From the IMG/VR virus record IMGVR_UViG_3300006028_000019, positions 1-38,740 of that record: a stretch of DNA of 38,740 nt. One strand, written 5' to 3'. Positions 15,274 through 22,141 of this stretch are shown in pieces. Position 1 is the stretch's first letter, and each line of letters opens with the position of its first letter. The notes under the pieces are model-generated. The model was not told the DNA's origin and did not search any database. It worked only from the letters and a program-made list of their open reading frames with translations. The stretch comes from a virus. Both the position numbers and the translations under genes were made by a program.

Positions 15274-15620
15274 AATTCCTGCCCGTGCACTTCGTGGTCT
15301 GGCTGATCACCCTTGTCCTGTTTCCCGTTCCCGTAACAACCCTCCCGCGCTCGTTTCAGGTGGAGGTTCTGGAGTGTATAAAGCCCGTTCCGCTTTCCCC
15401 GCGGAGCGACATGGTCTTGTCCGAACGGGTTCTTGCCTACCTCGCGCAAGCGGAGGGGAAAGAAATCGACCTCTGGCTGCGCGATGACATCCGCATCGCC
15501 TGGATCACCACGCTCGAAGCCCGCACGCGGCAATCCTCAGCCGCTCGTCTATGCGAGCTAACGTTCTCGGTGTGCACCCCGATCAAGTTTGGCCGCGCAT
15601 CGTGGCCCGCCGCCGCGTAA
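15270..15620 (+). CDS. Protein with N-terminal hydrophobic segment, unknown
   Basis: A 116-residue frame starting at an ATGA overlap. Residues 5-22 are hydrophobic (PVHFVVWLITLVLFPVPV), like a signal anchor. An in-frame ATG at 15411, preceded by GGAG, could start a 69-residue soluble version (SERVLAYLAQAEGKEIDLW). No family was recognised. Coupling favours the upstream start, and the good ribosome-binding site favours the inner one. Confidence 0.5.
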   Translation: MKFLPVHFVVWLITLVLFPVPVTTLPRSFQVEVLECIKPVPLSPRSDMVLSERVLAYLAQAEGKEIDLWLRDDIRIAWITTLEARTRQSSAARLCELTFSVCTPIKFGRASWPAAA

Positions 15621-15718
15621 TGCTCGGCAGCCACTACGAAGAATTTTGGGGCTGGAATCTTCCACCGAAAAAACCGCCCGTAGGAGTGGGGCGGCTGGCA
15701 GTGAAAGCTCTGGCTTAA
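15620..15718 (+). CDS. Very short phage protein
   Basis: A 32-residue frame whose ATG shares a base with the preceding TAA (TAATG), ending at TAA 15716-15718. The text 'GSHYEEFWGWNLPPKKPP' is aromatic and basic. The same frame extends up to ATG 15551 (55 residues), overlapping the previous gene. No ribosome-binding site is seen, so coupling would be needed. Its stop codon uses the first bases of an A-run that flanks the next element. Confidence 0.35.
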   Translation: MLGSHYEEFWGWNLPPKKPPVGVGRLAVKALA

Positions 15719-16028
15719 AAAAAAGGGAACTATATACATAACTCCCTAAGTACACGCGGAACATCGGAGCATGGAGTGGGCAAATGCGGACTACTGATTT
15801 GGAAGAACTAGAAGCTTTGCGAGAGTTCAAGAAGTCGGTTGACAATGCCGTCACAGTAGCGTTCCTCAGCATGACTGACGATCTAGGCGCAATCGACCCA
15901 CGCGAAGCGATAGAGCACATTCGCCGCGAGTTCCGAGACGCTGAGATGAAATTCCAGCAGCGCATTCGAGTTTTGAACGGTGGACGCAACTGAGTCAAGG
16001 GAATTAACTATATAGTTCCCAAAAAAAA
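15717..16028. mobile_element. Possible miniature element: terminal inverted repeats with A8 flanks
   Basis: GGGAACTATATA (15725-15736) and its exact reverse complement TATATAGTTCCC (16009-16020) bound a 296-bp segment. Immediately outside, both ends carry exactly eight A (15717-15724 and 16021-16028) in the same orientation, as a target-site duplication would. The segment holds one small gene (15784-15993). The right end is itself a palindrome (AACTATATAGTT at 16006-16017). The alternative is a pair of operator sites: a further AGTTCCC lies at 16064-16070, and A-runs can match by chance. Confidence 0.45.
15784..15993 (+). CDS. Small acidic helical protein within the inverted-repeat segment
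   Basis: A 69-residue protein with a ribosome-binding site (GGAGTGGG) before ATG 15784. It is almost wholly helical and charged ('DLEELEALREFKKSVD', 'AIEHIRREFRDAEMKFQQR'). No transposase motif is present, so if the segment is mobile it must use an enzyme encoded elsewhere. Its function is unknown. Confidence 0.6.
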   Translation: MRTTDLEELEALREFKKSVDNAVTVAFLSMTDDLGAIDPREAIEHIRREFRDAEMKFQQRIRVLNGGRN

Positions 16029-16057
16029 CGAACGGCGCGGGAGATAAGCCGCGCCGT
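16021..16057 (-). terminator. Intrinsic terminator for minus-strand transcription
   Basis: ACGGCGCGG (16032-16040) and CCGCGCCGT (16049-16057) form a perfect 9-bp stem with an 8-base loop. Read on the minus strand the hairpin is followed by TCG and then eight T (the A-run at 16021-16028). It would stop leftward transcription that starts in the replication region. No minus-strand gene is seen there, so it may block antisense transcription. Confidence 0.6.
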
Positions 16058-16086
16058 CTGAAAAGTTCCCTGGTCAAGGAGAACTG

Positions 16087-16224
16087 ATGCGAACAAACAG
16101 AGCATACAACAACCCGCCAGCCCGTAAAAGAAAAAAAGCTGTAAATTCCCGTCCGCCCCGCAAGCGCGTCCATCGCGCCCTTCCGCTGGTTGACTTCAAG
16201 TGCCTCGCGGCGGGCGACCGATGA
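16087..16224 (+). CDS. Small very basic protein
   Basis: A 45-residue protein with a good ribosome-binding site (AAGGAGA) before ATG 16087. It is rich in Arg/Lys/Pro ('ARKRKKAVNSRPPRKRVHR'), suggesting nucleic-acid binding. Its stop overlaps the next ATG (ATGA). No family was recognised. Confidence 0.6.
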   Translation: MRTNRAYNNPPARKRKKAVNSRPPRKRVHRALPLVDFKCLAAGDR

Positions 16225-16715
16225 GAACCTTCCGCCAATTCGTCGCCTCCCAGATGGTCCGCGTCCACAAAATATCGCCCGAGCTGGCCGCCTACCACGT
16301 CTCCCAGATGGACGAAGCCGAATTGCAGTTTCGCGTCCGCATGTACGCGGGAATGGAGTTGAGTGTCGCCGGTCCAAATCCCAGAGCGGTCCCCGAGTCT
16401 TCCACCAGGTTTTCTCGCCCGCAACGACGACGGCAGACTGACGGCACTCAACCCTCTTCCCGCGAAGGGGACGAAAAAGATTGGGAGCAATGGCCGGAGG
16501 ATGAAGAGTGCGATTGCTTCCGCTGTAGACGGGACGGGAAAGGGAAATTCCGCCCCGTCATGCCAGAGTCGGAGAAAGAAAACCTGGTCCGTTCGCCGGG
16601 GCGTTTTTTGCCCCGGCTTGTGCTGCCTGAGTCGGAAGGAGAAAACCTGGGAAAGCCGGGAGCGAAAAATGCGCTTTCGGCGGAGAGGACTCTAGGTTTT
16701 GATTTCTTTACTTGA
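16221..16715 (+). CDS. Phage protein with repetitive C-terminus, upstream of the replication initiator
   Basis: A 164-residue protein coupled to the previous gene. The N-terminal part is helical ('TFRQFVASQMVRVHKISPELAAYHVSQMDEAELQFRVR', mentioned in part). A short Cys cluster (CDCFRC) may bind metal. The C-terminal third repeats 'PESEKENL' and 'PESEGENL' and seems shaped by the DNA, which holds direct repeats and a strong hairpin. This part may be coding DNA that doubles as a replication origin. Its function is unknown. Confidence 0.55.
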   Translation: MRTFRQFVASQMVRVHKISPELAAYHVSQMDEAELQFRVRMYAGMELSVAGPNPRAVPESSTRFSRPQRRRQTDGTQPSSREGDEKDWEQWPEDEECDCFRCRRDGKGKFRPVMPESEKENLVRSPGRFLPRLVLPESEGENLGKPGAKNALSAERTLGFDFFT

Positions 16716-16717
16716 TA
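16561..16717 (+). other. Candidate rolling-circle replication origin
   Basis: Three signals come together just before and at the start of the rep gene. Two 27-bp direct repeats (16561-16587 and 16624-16650, 23 of 27 identical) flank a perfect hairpin (GCCGGGGC at 16595-16602, seven-base loop, GCCCCGGC at 16610-16617). Then TTTCTTTACTTGATA (16703-16717) resembles the pC194-family nick region, whose remembered core is TCTTATCTTGATA, with 11 of 13 positions in common. Nicking in that family falls within CTTG-ATA. The match is from memory and short, so this remains a candidate. Confidence 0.45.
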
Positions 16718-16720
16718 CCA

Positions 16721-17815
16721 GTGAATAACTCGACAGATCGCTCGACAGCTCGCAGCCAAGTGTTTTCTTCCGAAGGGTTTGCCTCGGATCCCCGGCAAGA
16801 GTTTCTGGGGAAAGAGTTCCGCCTTTTGGATCGTTATGAACTTCAGGAGTTGCTGGTGGAGACGTTGGCCCAAACCGACAATCACCGGAGGAAGGCGGCG
16901 GCCGTGATGGACTGCCACCGGACCTTTCGCCACTGGCGTTGCCGGGAGGGGCACGACTGGGCCGAGGCCGAGAATTCCTGCTCGGTCCGGGTTTGTCCGC
17001 ACTGTTGCTGCCGGAGGGCGGCGGTTCTGGCGGCTCGGGTGGATTGCTTTTTGCTCGATCGGGACACATCCACCATGCGCTACATCGTGCTCTCGGAGCG
17101 CAGCCAGGTGAACCTGGCCAAGGGGATGAAGTTGCTGTGGGAATCCTGGACGCGGCTGCGCCGAAGCGTGCGCTGGAAGCGGAAAGTGAAGGGCTGCATG
17201 GTGGCGCTCGAAGTGACTTACAACCCGCAGGATTATACCTGGCACCCGCATCTGAACGTGCTCTTTGAGGGTGAGTACTTTCCCGTCGAAGAATTGCATC
17301 AGCTCTGGATCGAAGCGACCGAGCATCGCGGGGAAATTGTGTGGATCAACGCTGTCGATCAGGGCACGACGCGGGAGTTGGTGAAGTATGTGACGAAACT
17401 TTCGGATTTGATCGGCGACCCGGTGGCGCTCGACAAATTCTTGACCGCGGTTCACAAAAAACGCTTCGTGCGCACCTACGGAAGCTTCTACGGTTTATCG
17501 TTTGCGGATGAAGAGAACCCAGCCGGAAAGCCTTGCCCCGACTGCGATTGCAAAGACATCGTGATGTTGGGCCGGGTGCGGCCGCAGCAGGTGAGCATCG
17601 ACTTTAAGGGCGTAATGCGGGTGGAGCGCGAGTCGCGAGACGTAGACGAAGATTTCGAGGAAGCGCAGTCCTTTCGCCCTGGATTGTTTTTGCGGCACAA
17701 GTACGCGCCGCGTCCCGGTCACGAGAGAACGCCGAAGTGGGCGGAGCGCCTTGATCATAGCGTGCGAGAATTTTCTCGACGCAAGTACATGAGTTTGCGG
17801 CAACCAGCCGCATAA
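16721..17815 (+). CDS. Rolling-circle replication initiator (HUH endonuclease)
   Basis: A 364-residue protein. An N-terminal metal-binding block has Cys/His residues ('CHRTFRHWRC', 'CSVRVCPHCCCRR'). Motif 1-like 'MRYIVLSER' is followed by the HUH motif 'WHPHLNVLF' (His175, His177) and the catalytic 'KYVTK' (Tyr223, Lys226), in the order and spacing of Rep_1-type plasmid initiators. Such proteins nick one strand at the origin and stay bound to the 5' end. Starts are non-ATG: GTG 16721 is used and TTG 16712 is possible. A likely single-strand-binding gene follows. This plasmid-type initiator is unusual in a tailed phage with a lambda-type head. Confidence 0.85.
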   Translation: MNNSTDRSTARSQVFSSEGFASDPRQEFLGKEFRLLDRYELQELLVETLAQTDNHRRKAAAVMDCHRTFRHWRCREGHDWAEAENSCSVRVCPHCCCRRAAVLAARVDCFLLDRDTSTMRYIVLSERSQVNLAKGMKLLWESWTRLRRSVRWKRKVKGCMVALEVTYNPQDYTWHPHLNVLFEGEYFPVEELHQLWIEATEHRGEIVWINAVDQGTTRELVKYVTKLSDLIGDPVALDKFLTAVHKKRFVRTYGSFYGLSFADEENPAGKPCPDCDCKDIVMLGRVRPQQVSIDFKGVMRVERESRDVDEDFEEAQSFRPGLFLRHKYAPRPGHERTPKWAERLDHSVREFSRRKYMSLRQPAA

Positions 17816-17827
17816 GGAGCAACACCG

Positions 17828-18181
17828 ATGGCAACAGCACCAGCAACCCCGATCAACCGGCGCCAGATGCAGGAAGTCAAAGCGCCGCAACAATTCAGTT
17901 TCACCAAACCCGGGCAGGATGCGAGCGGCATTCTGCTCTCCATCGAACCGGTGACGGTGAAAGAAAAGCAGGCGATGGAATACCTGTTCCAAGCGGAAGG
18001 GGGAGATCGCTTCACCTGTCTCGGGACGAACGATCTCGACAAGAAACTCCATCCCGGAATGATTGGACACTTTGTTCAGATCCGGTATGAGAAAGACGAC
18101 AACTCTTTCCAGAAGCCGGGGCAGAACGCCATGAAGGTCTTTAAGGTTCTGGTCGCCAAGGAAAAGGAGCCGGGCTTTTGA
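17828..18181 (+). CDS. Possible OB-fold single-strand DNA-binding protein
   Basis: A 117-residue protein with AAGGAG before ATG 17828. It is predicted to be all-beta: 'GILLSIEPVTVK', 'MEYLFQAEGG', 'HPGMIGHFVQIRYE' and 'MKVFKVLVAKE' read like strands of an OB fold. The N-terminus is flexible and basic. It directly follows the HUH initiator, which exposes single strands, so an SSB-like role is reasonable. This is inference from strand pattern and position; no classical SSB motif or acidic tail is present. Confidence 0.5.
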   Translation: MATAPATPINRRQMQEVKAPQQFSFTKPGQDASGILLSIEPVTVKEKQAMEYLFQAEGGDRFTCLGTNDLDKKLHPGMIGHFVQIRYEKDDNSFQKPGQNAMKVFKVLVAKEKEPGF

Positions 18182-18405
18182 ACTTCTGCACTTCATCGAC
18201 GGTGGTAGAGAGCGGCGGCTCGGGAGGAGTCGCCGTCCTCAATTCCGAAATTCATCGGGATATGCGCTGGTGCGCCAACTGCGGAGGGCCGCAAATGTTT
18301 GTCGAAGTTTACGACATCGCGGAAGTGGGACGGGTGGGATTCTGTTTCGGATGCGGAGAAGAAAAAGTCGTGGCATTCACCAGAGTGAACTCGGAGGCAG
18401 CGTGA
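18178..18405 (+). CDS. Small zinc-ribbon protein
   Basis: A 75-residue protein if it starts at TTG 18178 (overlapping the previous stop, with AAAAGGAG upstream), or 47 residues from ATG 18262. It has a classic four-Cys ribbon: 'CANCGG' and, about 25 residues later, 'CFGCGEE'. Small ribbons of this kind often bind nucleic acid or partner proteins. It belongs to the chain of overlapping genes after rep. Confidence 0.6.
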   Translation: MNFCTSSTVVESGGSGGVAVLNSEIHRDMRWCANCGGPQMFVEVYDIAEVGRVGFCFGCGEEKVVAFTRVNSEAA

Positions 18406-18611
18406 TGCACTCCTTCCTCTCGAACCTGTGCTTGTTCGCCCAACTGATCGCGAAGGTCGCGCTCTTCACCGGGCTCGGGCCGGGCGCGATCGCGATCGCA
18501 ATTTATTTACAAGTTTTCGGGGACGGGAAGGTAGCCGCAAAAGGTGTGACGTTTTTACTTTCTTTGGAATCGGCAACCCGCCCGCTCCGGAAAGAGTGGG
18601 AGGAAGCGTGA
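18405..18611 (+). CDS. Small membrane protein
   Basis: A 68-residue protein starting at ATG 18405 with GGAGG upstream. One long or two short hydrophobic segments cover residues 4-32 ('LFAQLIAKVALFTGLGPG', 'AIAIAIYLQ'). The tail is charged. Unknown function; its position among replication genes does not explain a membrane role. Confidence 0.5.
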   Translation: MHSFLSNLCLFAQLIAKVALFTGLGPGAIAIAIYLQVFGDGKVAAKGVTFLLSLESATRPLRKEWEEA

Positions 18612-18793
18612 GTGAATCCGACCAGAACGGCCCAGCGTTAAAGCGATCTGGTGCTGAGGATGACATCGACGATCTGTACCGGCAATGGGCTGAGAACCTG
18701 ACGAAATCGCAAGGGTTTGCGCCGACGAGTAATCAGAGAATTCAGTACTGGCGCAATCTTTTTATCGAGCAGGTTTGGAGGCGTTGGCCATGA
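18608..18793 (+). CDS. Small phage protein, unknown
   Basis: A 61-residue acidic N-terminus and aromatic C-terminus ('DDIDDLYRQWAENL', 'IQYWRNLFIEQVWRRW'). GTG 18608 overlaps the previous stop and has GGAGGAAG upstream. No family was recognised. Confidence 0.5.
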   Translation: MSESDQNGPALKRSGAEDDIDDLYRQWAENLTKSQGFAPTSNQRIQYWRNLFIEQVWRRWP

Positions 18794-18891
18794 GCGCCCA
18801 AGCTGAAGTTCCGCTGGCAGTGGAGTCTATGTCTGAGCGCCCGCGGGGAGCCGAGCGCGGAAAGGAAGGAAGCGTAGGTGGAGTCGCGTGA
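18790..18891 (+). CDS. Tiny overlapping frame, 33 residues
   Basis: ATG 18790 overlaps the previous stop (ATGA) and the frame ends at TGA 18889-18891, inside the next gene. The product (SAQAEVPLAVESMSERPRG) is low in complexity. It continues the overlap pattern of this operon, but it could simply be a leader through which ribosomes reach the next gene. Confidence 0.35.
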   Translation: MSAQAEVPLAVESMSERPRGAERGKEGSVGGVA

Positions 18892-19132
18892 AATATTCGA
18901 GGCCTTCGTCTCCACCAAGTGCGCAGGCTGCGCTGGCAGCAAGCGCCGCCACAATGCTTTCTGTTCCCGGTGCTATCGCGAACTCCCGAAGGCTCTGCAG
19001 AACGCGCTCTGGCAACGCTTCGGCTTAGGATTCGAGCAAGCGTACATGGGATGTCTGAGCTGGTTTCGCACCCATCCGCTGCAGGGGGAACACCGCGCGA
19101 AGCAAAAAGGATTGTGGGAGGACGCTTCATGA
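18878..19132 (+). CDS. Small zinc-finger protein
   Basis: An 84-residue protein starting at GTG 18878 with AAGGAAGGAAG upstream. A four-Cys site is clear: 'CAGCAGSKRRHNAFCSRC'. The rest is helical with a 'YMGCLSWFRTHP' stretch. It is coupled at both ends to its neighbours. A DNA- or RNA-binding role is plausible but not shown. Confidence 0.6.
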   Translation: MESREIFEAFVSTKCAGCAGSKRRHNAFCSRCYRELPKALQNALWQRFGLGFEQAYMGCLSWFRTHPLQGEHRAKQKGLWEDAS

Positions 19133-19317
19133 GAGTCACTCAGACCTGCTCCTGGTGCCACGAACCGAACGACGTGGAGACGCACACCAACGGGCGAAAA
19201 ACTTTCTGCTGGAGCTGCGGCCACCGCGCCGACGTACCCAGAGTGCAGTGCGATTGCCGAGTCTGCCGTCAACACGGGATTCCCAAGGCTCCGGCGAGTG
19301 TGAGGCCTGCGGCGTGA
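19129..19317 (+). CDS. Small protein with two Cys-rich metal sites
   Basis: A 62-residue protein starting at an ATGA overlap with GGGAGGA upstream. It has 'CSWCHEPNDVETHTNG', 'FCWSCGHRADVPR' and 'CDCRVC', that is, seven Cys and several His, enough for one full zinc ribbon and part of a second. No family was recognised. Confidence 0.6.
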   Translation: MRVTQTCSWCHEPNDVETHTNGRKTFCWSCGHRADVPRVQCDCRVCRQHGIPKAPASVRPAA

Positions 19318-19748
19318 AAAAAGGCTTGAATCCGCGAGGACCCAAATTCGATGAAGCAGGCATTCTCATCTTGCATGCAGGGGACGTGCCGTTGCGCACG
19401 AAGATTTATTCTGAAGATTTCTACCGTGGCCTTGATCCGGGCATTAGCTTTGCCGTGCGGGTGCTGCACGCCTATGGCTTCGAAACCTGCCAATCTTGCC
19501 AAGGCGGAGACGGGCATTCCTACCTTGAACCGACCGTGGACATGGTTGCAAGGGGAGATGACGCCGAGGGATTCGGCGCGCTTGCCGCACTGACGGACTT
19601 TGGGTTGCCGGTCTGGGGACTCGCTATCTTCTGCAAGATCAAAAACGGTCTCCCCTACGAGAAGCTGTGGCGCATCACCTTCTCGAAGACGATGGAAGCC
19701 CGCGCCAACGACAAACCCAACTTCTTCCACGGATACCAAGCGCAATGA
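19314..19748 (+). CDS. Conserved-looking phage protein, unknown
   Basis: A 144-residue protein. GTG 19314 overlaps the previous stop. 'VRVLHAYGFETCQSCQGGDGHSY' followed by 'EPTVDMVARG' looks like a compact alpha/beta protein with a CxxC pair. It recalls small uncharacterised phage proteins found near replication genes. No enzyme motif was recognised. Confidence 0.6.
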   Translation: MKKGLNPRGPKFDEAGILILHAGDVPLRTKIYSEDFYRGLDPGISFAVRVLHAYGFETCQSCQGGDGHSYLEPTVDMVARGDDAEGFGALAALTDFGLPVWGLAIFCKIKNGLPYEKLWRITFSKTMEARANDKPNFFHGYQAQ

Positions 19749-20098
19749 ACTCCCACGACCTCCTCTCCGACTTCCAGTTCGCCCCCGGCGATCCCCGCCA
19801 AGCCCAGCTCCAACTCCGTCTGTTTCTCCTCTACCTGGCCGACCACGTCTACCACTTACGCGACGCAACCGACTTTCGCAAATTCCTGCTGGATATGGCC
19901 GAAGCCATCAGGCAAGAGTCCCAAGCTGCGTCTGGTCCGCAACTCAGCCCAGGCCCGAAAGTGCGTCCGCCCTTCCAGCAGAGACGCTGGAATGAGTTCT
20001 GCCCTGAGTGCGGCCACATCCACGCCGACGAAACGGAGTGCGGCTTCCCCATTGGAGGTGGAAGAATTTGCAGGTGCGAACGGGCGGTGGTGGCATGA
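19745..20098 (+). CDS. Phage protein with C-terminal Cys-rich site
   Basis: A 117-residue protein starting at ATGA. The N-terminal two thirds is helical ('QLQLRLFLLYLADHVYHLR'). The C-terminus holds 'FCPECGHIHADETECG' and 'ICRCE', a probable zinc site with a Cys-Cys-His-Cys mix. Unknown function. Confidence 0.6.
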   Translation: MNSHDLLSDFQFAPGDPRQAQLQLRLFLLYLADHVYHLRDATDFRKFLLDMAEAIRQESQAASGPQLSPGPKVRPPFQQRRWNEFCPECGHIHADETECGFPIGGGRICRCERAVVA

Positions 20099-20107
20099 AG
20101 GCATGGC

Positions 20108-20290
20108 TTGAATGATCGATTCCCGCACCTCCTCTTGCTCGCGGTGGGCCTCGTGGTCTTGGCGATCAGTTTTATTCTGGTGGCCGCGATGAACCTCCTG
20201 TTTATTGCGCTCGCAGTCTTGGCTGTCTGGGGCGCGCTGGCGCTGGGCGCGGTGCTGGCGCTGTACATTTTCGGCAAGGACAAACCCTAG
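20108..20290 (+). CDS. Small two-helix membrane protein
   Basis: A 60-residue protein that is almost entirely hydrophobic, with two transmembrane segments ('LLLLAVGLVVLAISFILV' and 'LAVWGALALGAVLALYIF'). TTG 20108 is the only start in the frame, with GAAGG seven bases upstream. It is the last gene before a 140-bp gap. It could be a second holin, antiholin or exclusion protein; nothing decides between these. Confidence 0.5.
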   Translation: MNDRFPHLLLLAVGLVVLAISFILVAAMNLLFIALAVLAVWGALALGAVLALYIFGKDKP

Positions 20291-20430
20291 CCCTTCCCCA
20301 CTAAACACAGCACTCAGCCCCGTTATCACACTTCGGTAATATGCCTTTCCCCCACTGCTAAGCCTAGACTTCTCAGGTCAAACAAACGGGGAATGTCCAG
20401 CCACAGCGCTCTTCCCTTCTCGATTGAGGA

Positions 20431-20772
20431 ATGATGAATCCGCAACCTACTCATTTTATAGACGACGCCCAAACTCGATTTCCTGAGTGCGCAAATGCGC
20501 CGCTCCTCAGCAATCTGCAGAGTGAACCCACCACCTCATGCCGCTGGCAAACGCGATTCGCGCGCCTGGTGCGGCGATATGGCGTCGCAAAACTGGCGCG
20601 CGACCTTGAGGTAGATCCGACAGCGATCTATCAATGGGTGCGAGGATCAGTCAGCCCGCGTCCGGACAAAGCCATGCTCATCGTCGTTCTGCTGCAGCCA
20701 GTGGGCCGCTTGAGACTCGAAGATATTTACAAGCACCGGCTTACAGTCCAGGCGAATGCCAGGTTGTCGTGA
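20431..20772 (+). CDS. Helix-turn-helix DNA-binding protein
   Basis: A 113-residue protein. The second half reads 'RYGVAKLARDLEVDPTAIYQWVRG', a Cro/CI-type helix-turn-helix, then 'LEDIYKHRL'. It has no peptidase or dimerisation domain like that of full CI repressors. ATG 20431 and 20434 are both possible, with GAGGA just upstream. It follows a 140-bp gap and precedes the packaging genes, so it may control the late operon, or be the Cro-like or repressor-type factor. Confidence 0.65.
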   Translation: MMNPQPTHFIDDAQTRFPECANAPLLSNLQSEPTTSCRWQTRFARLVRRYGVAKLARDLEVDPTAIYQWVRGSVSPRPDKAMLIVVLLQPVGRLRLEDIYKHRLTVQANARLS

Positions 20773-20781
20773 GAGGTTGTT

Positions 20782-21483
20782 TTGCTGATCAAGACCCAGG
20801 TCGATATTTCAGGAGCGATCGCGCTCACTGATCTGCTGCTGCGAAAAATCCCTTACGTCACCAACAACGCGCTAACGCGTACGGCGAAGGAAGTAGTTCA
20901 GATAGAGCGCGATGAACTGAAGAGCGAGTTTCAGATCCGCAAACAGTTCATCCTTAATCGAGTGCAGCTGACGAAGTACTCGCGACCAGATTCTCTGTGG
21001 ACTGAAGTTTCTATCAACAAGAACGTTCAGGGCGGCGAGCTGCTGCTAACAATGTTCGAAGAAGGCGGCGAAAAGCTGCCAGGCGCTGGAAGCGAGATTG
21101 CTGTGCCGATCACGGGCGAAGCAGCGCGTCCCACATTCGCACAGACCGTGCGGCCGTCGTTGCTCTACAAAGCGCTCAACATCCAGAAGCACGTCACGGC
21201 TCTCGGCAAGATTCAGTATCGCGGCGATCGTCGCACCTTTGTCATTCCTGGCGTTGGCATCTTTCAACGCAACTCAGGCCGCAGAGGCGGACGATCTAAG
21301 CGCGGCGAAGCAAAAGGCAAAGACGAGAGTGGCGCGACTTTGATCTACAGCTTCAAACGCGCCGTGCCATTGCGCGCGCAGATGCATTTCGTCAGAACCG
21401 CGCGCGCGTTTGTGCTCGATCGATTCTCGATCGTGTGGCGCGAAGAGTTTGTGAAGGAGCTCGCTGGCCGTGCACGGCGCTGA
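20782..21483 (+). CDS. Tail protein Z-like (GPZ-type minor tail protein)
   Basis: A 233-residue protein with the layout of prophage minor tail protein Z: an N-terminal helical part ('NALTRTAKEVVQIERDELKSEF'), a basic middle with 'RRTFVIPGVGIFQRN' and a run of Arg/Lys/Gly, and a closing 'FKRAVPLRAQMHFV' helix. GPZ acts in tail completion. TTG 20782 is the start, with GAGAGG upstream. It is odd that this gene lies before the terminase genes; in lambda it lies between head and tail genes. Confidence 0.6.
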   Translation: MLIKTQVDISGAIALTDLLLRKIPYVTNNALTRTAKEVVQIERDELKSEFQIRKQFILNRVQLTKYSRPDSLWTEVSINKNVQGGELLLTMFEEGGEKLPGAGSEIAVPITGEAARPTFAQTVRPSLLYKALNIQKHVTALGKIQYRGDRRTFVIPGVGIFQRNSGRRGGRSKRGEAKGKDESGATLIYSFKRAVPLRAQMHFVRTARAFVLDRFSIVWREEFVKELAGRARR

Positions 21484-21622
21484 GACTTCTCGAGAACTCC
21501 CGATTCTGTTCGCCATGCCTTCGCTTCGGGTCCTTCCCCCCTGCCACCGGGTCGCGGGTGACGGCGAGCGCGGGCGGGCACCAGCGTAACGTTTTGAAAA
21601 CCCGATTTCGTTTTCGTTTTGC
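21484..21622 (+). other. Candidate packaging (cos) region
   Basis: A 139-bp non-coding stretch directly before the small terminase gene. It holds CGGGTCCTTCCCCCC (21527-21541), a G/C-rich core with GGGTCGCGGGTGACGGCGAG, and GCGCGGGCGGGC. Phages with a lambda-type terminase usually have cos here, and GGGTCCTTCC-type sequences recur at such places. This rests on position and general resemblance; no ends were seen. Confidence 0.4.
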
Positions 21623-21625
21623 GTG

Positions 21626-22141
21626 ATGAAGAGGAAAAAGCAGAAAAAGTCCAAGCCGAAGGCATCGCGGCCGCTGAAGCCGCGGCTGGTTGGCATCGCG
21701 GCGATCGCGGAACGTCTTCGACTCACGCCGCGGCGGATCCAGCAGCTTGTTGGCGAAGGTTTGCCGCGGGTCACGCGCGGAAAATACGATGTCGACGCCG
21801 TGCTCGACTGGTACATCGCGCGCCTCGAGCGCCAGCTGGCCGGTGAGACCGATGAAGACGGTGAGACTGAGAAGCGCTACAGCGAAGAATTGCGTTTACT
21901 CTCGGCTCGAGCGGATATGCAGGAGCTCGATCTCGCCAGTCATCGAAGAGAACTGGTATCGATCGCCGACGTCGAGAAGCAAATGACAGACCTGGTCATC
22001 ACCACCAAGGCGCGGATCCTCACCGTGCCAGCGCGCATCGCTCCGGATCTTCTCGGCGAGCAATCGCGCGTGATGCTGCAGGCGAAGATCGAGAAATCGC
22101 TGAAGGAAGCGCTCTCACACCTTGCGGAGGTCACAGCATGA
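21626..22141 (+). CDS. Terminase small subunit (Nu1-like)
   Basis: A 171-residue protein with a very basic N-terminus, then a winged helix-turn-helix like that of Nu1 ('GIAAIAERLRLTPRRIQQLVGEGL', then 'GKYDVDAVLDWYI'), and a long helical region for contact with the large subunit. It would bind cos and start packaging. ATG 21626 is chosen; GTG 21623 is adjacent. It overlaps the next gene by four bases. Confidence 0.78.
   Translation: MKRKKQKKSKPKASRPLKPRLVGIAAIAERLRLTPRRIQQLVGEGLPRVTRGKYDVDAVLDWYIARLERQLAGETDEDGETEKRYSEELRLLSARADMQELDLASHRRELVSIADVEKQMTDLVITTKARILTVPARIAPDLLGEQSRVMLQAKIEKSLKEALSHLAEVTA

Noticed and set aside
15021-15487. A + strand frame (14945-15487) in another phase over the zinc-finger and next genes
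   Set aside because: Composition is that of a shifted frame (runs of Ala/Arg/Ser) and the called frames show Cys motifs and start-stop overlaps.
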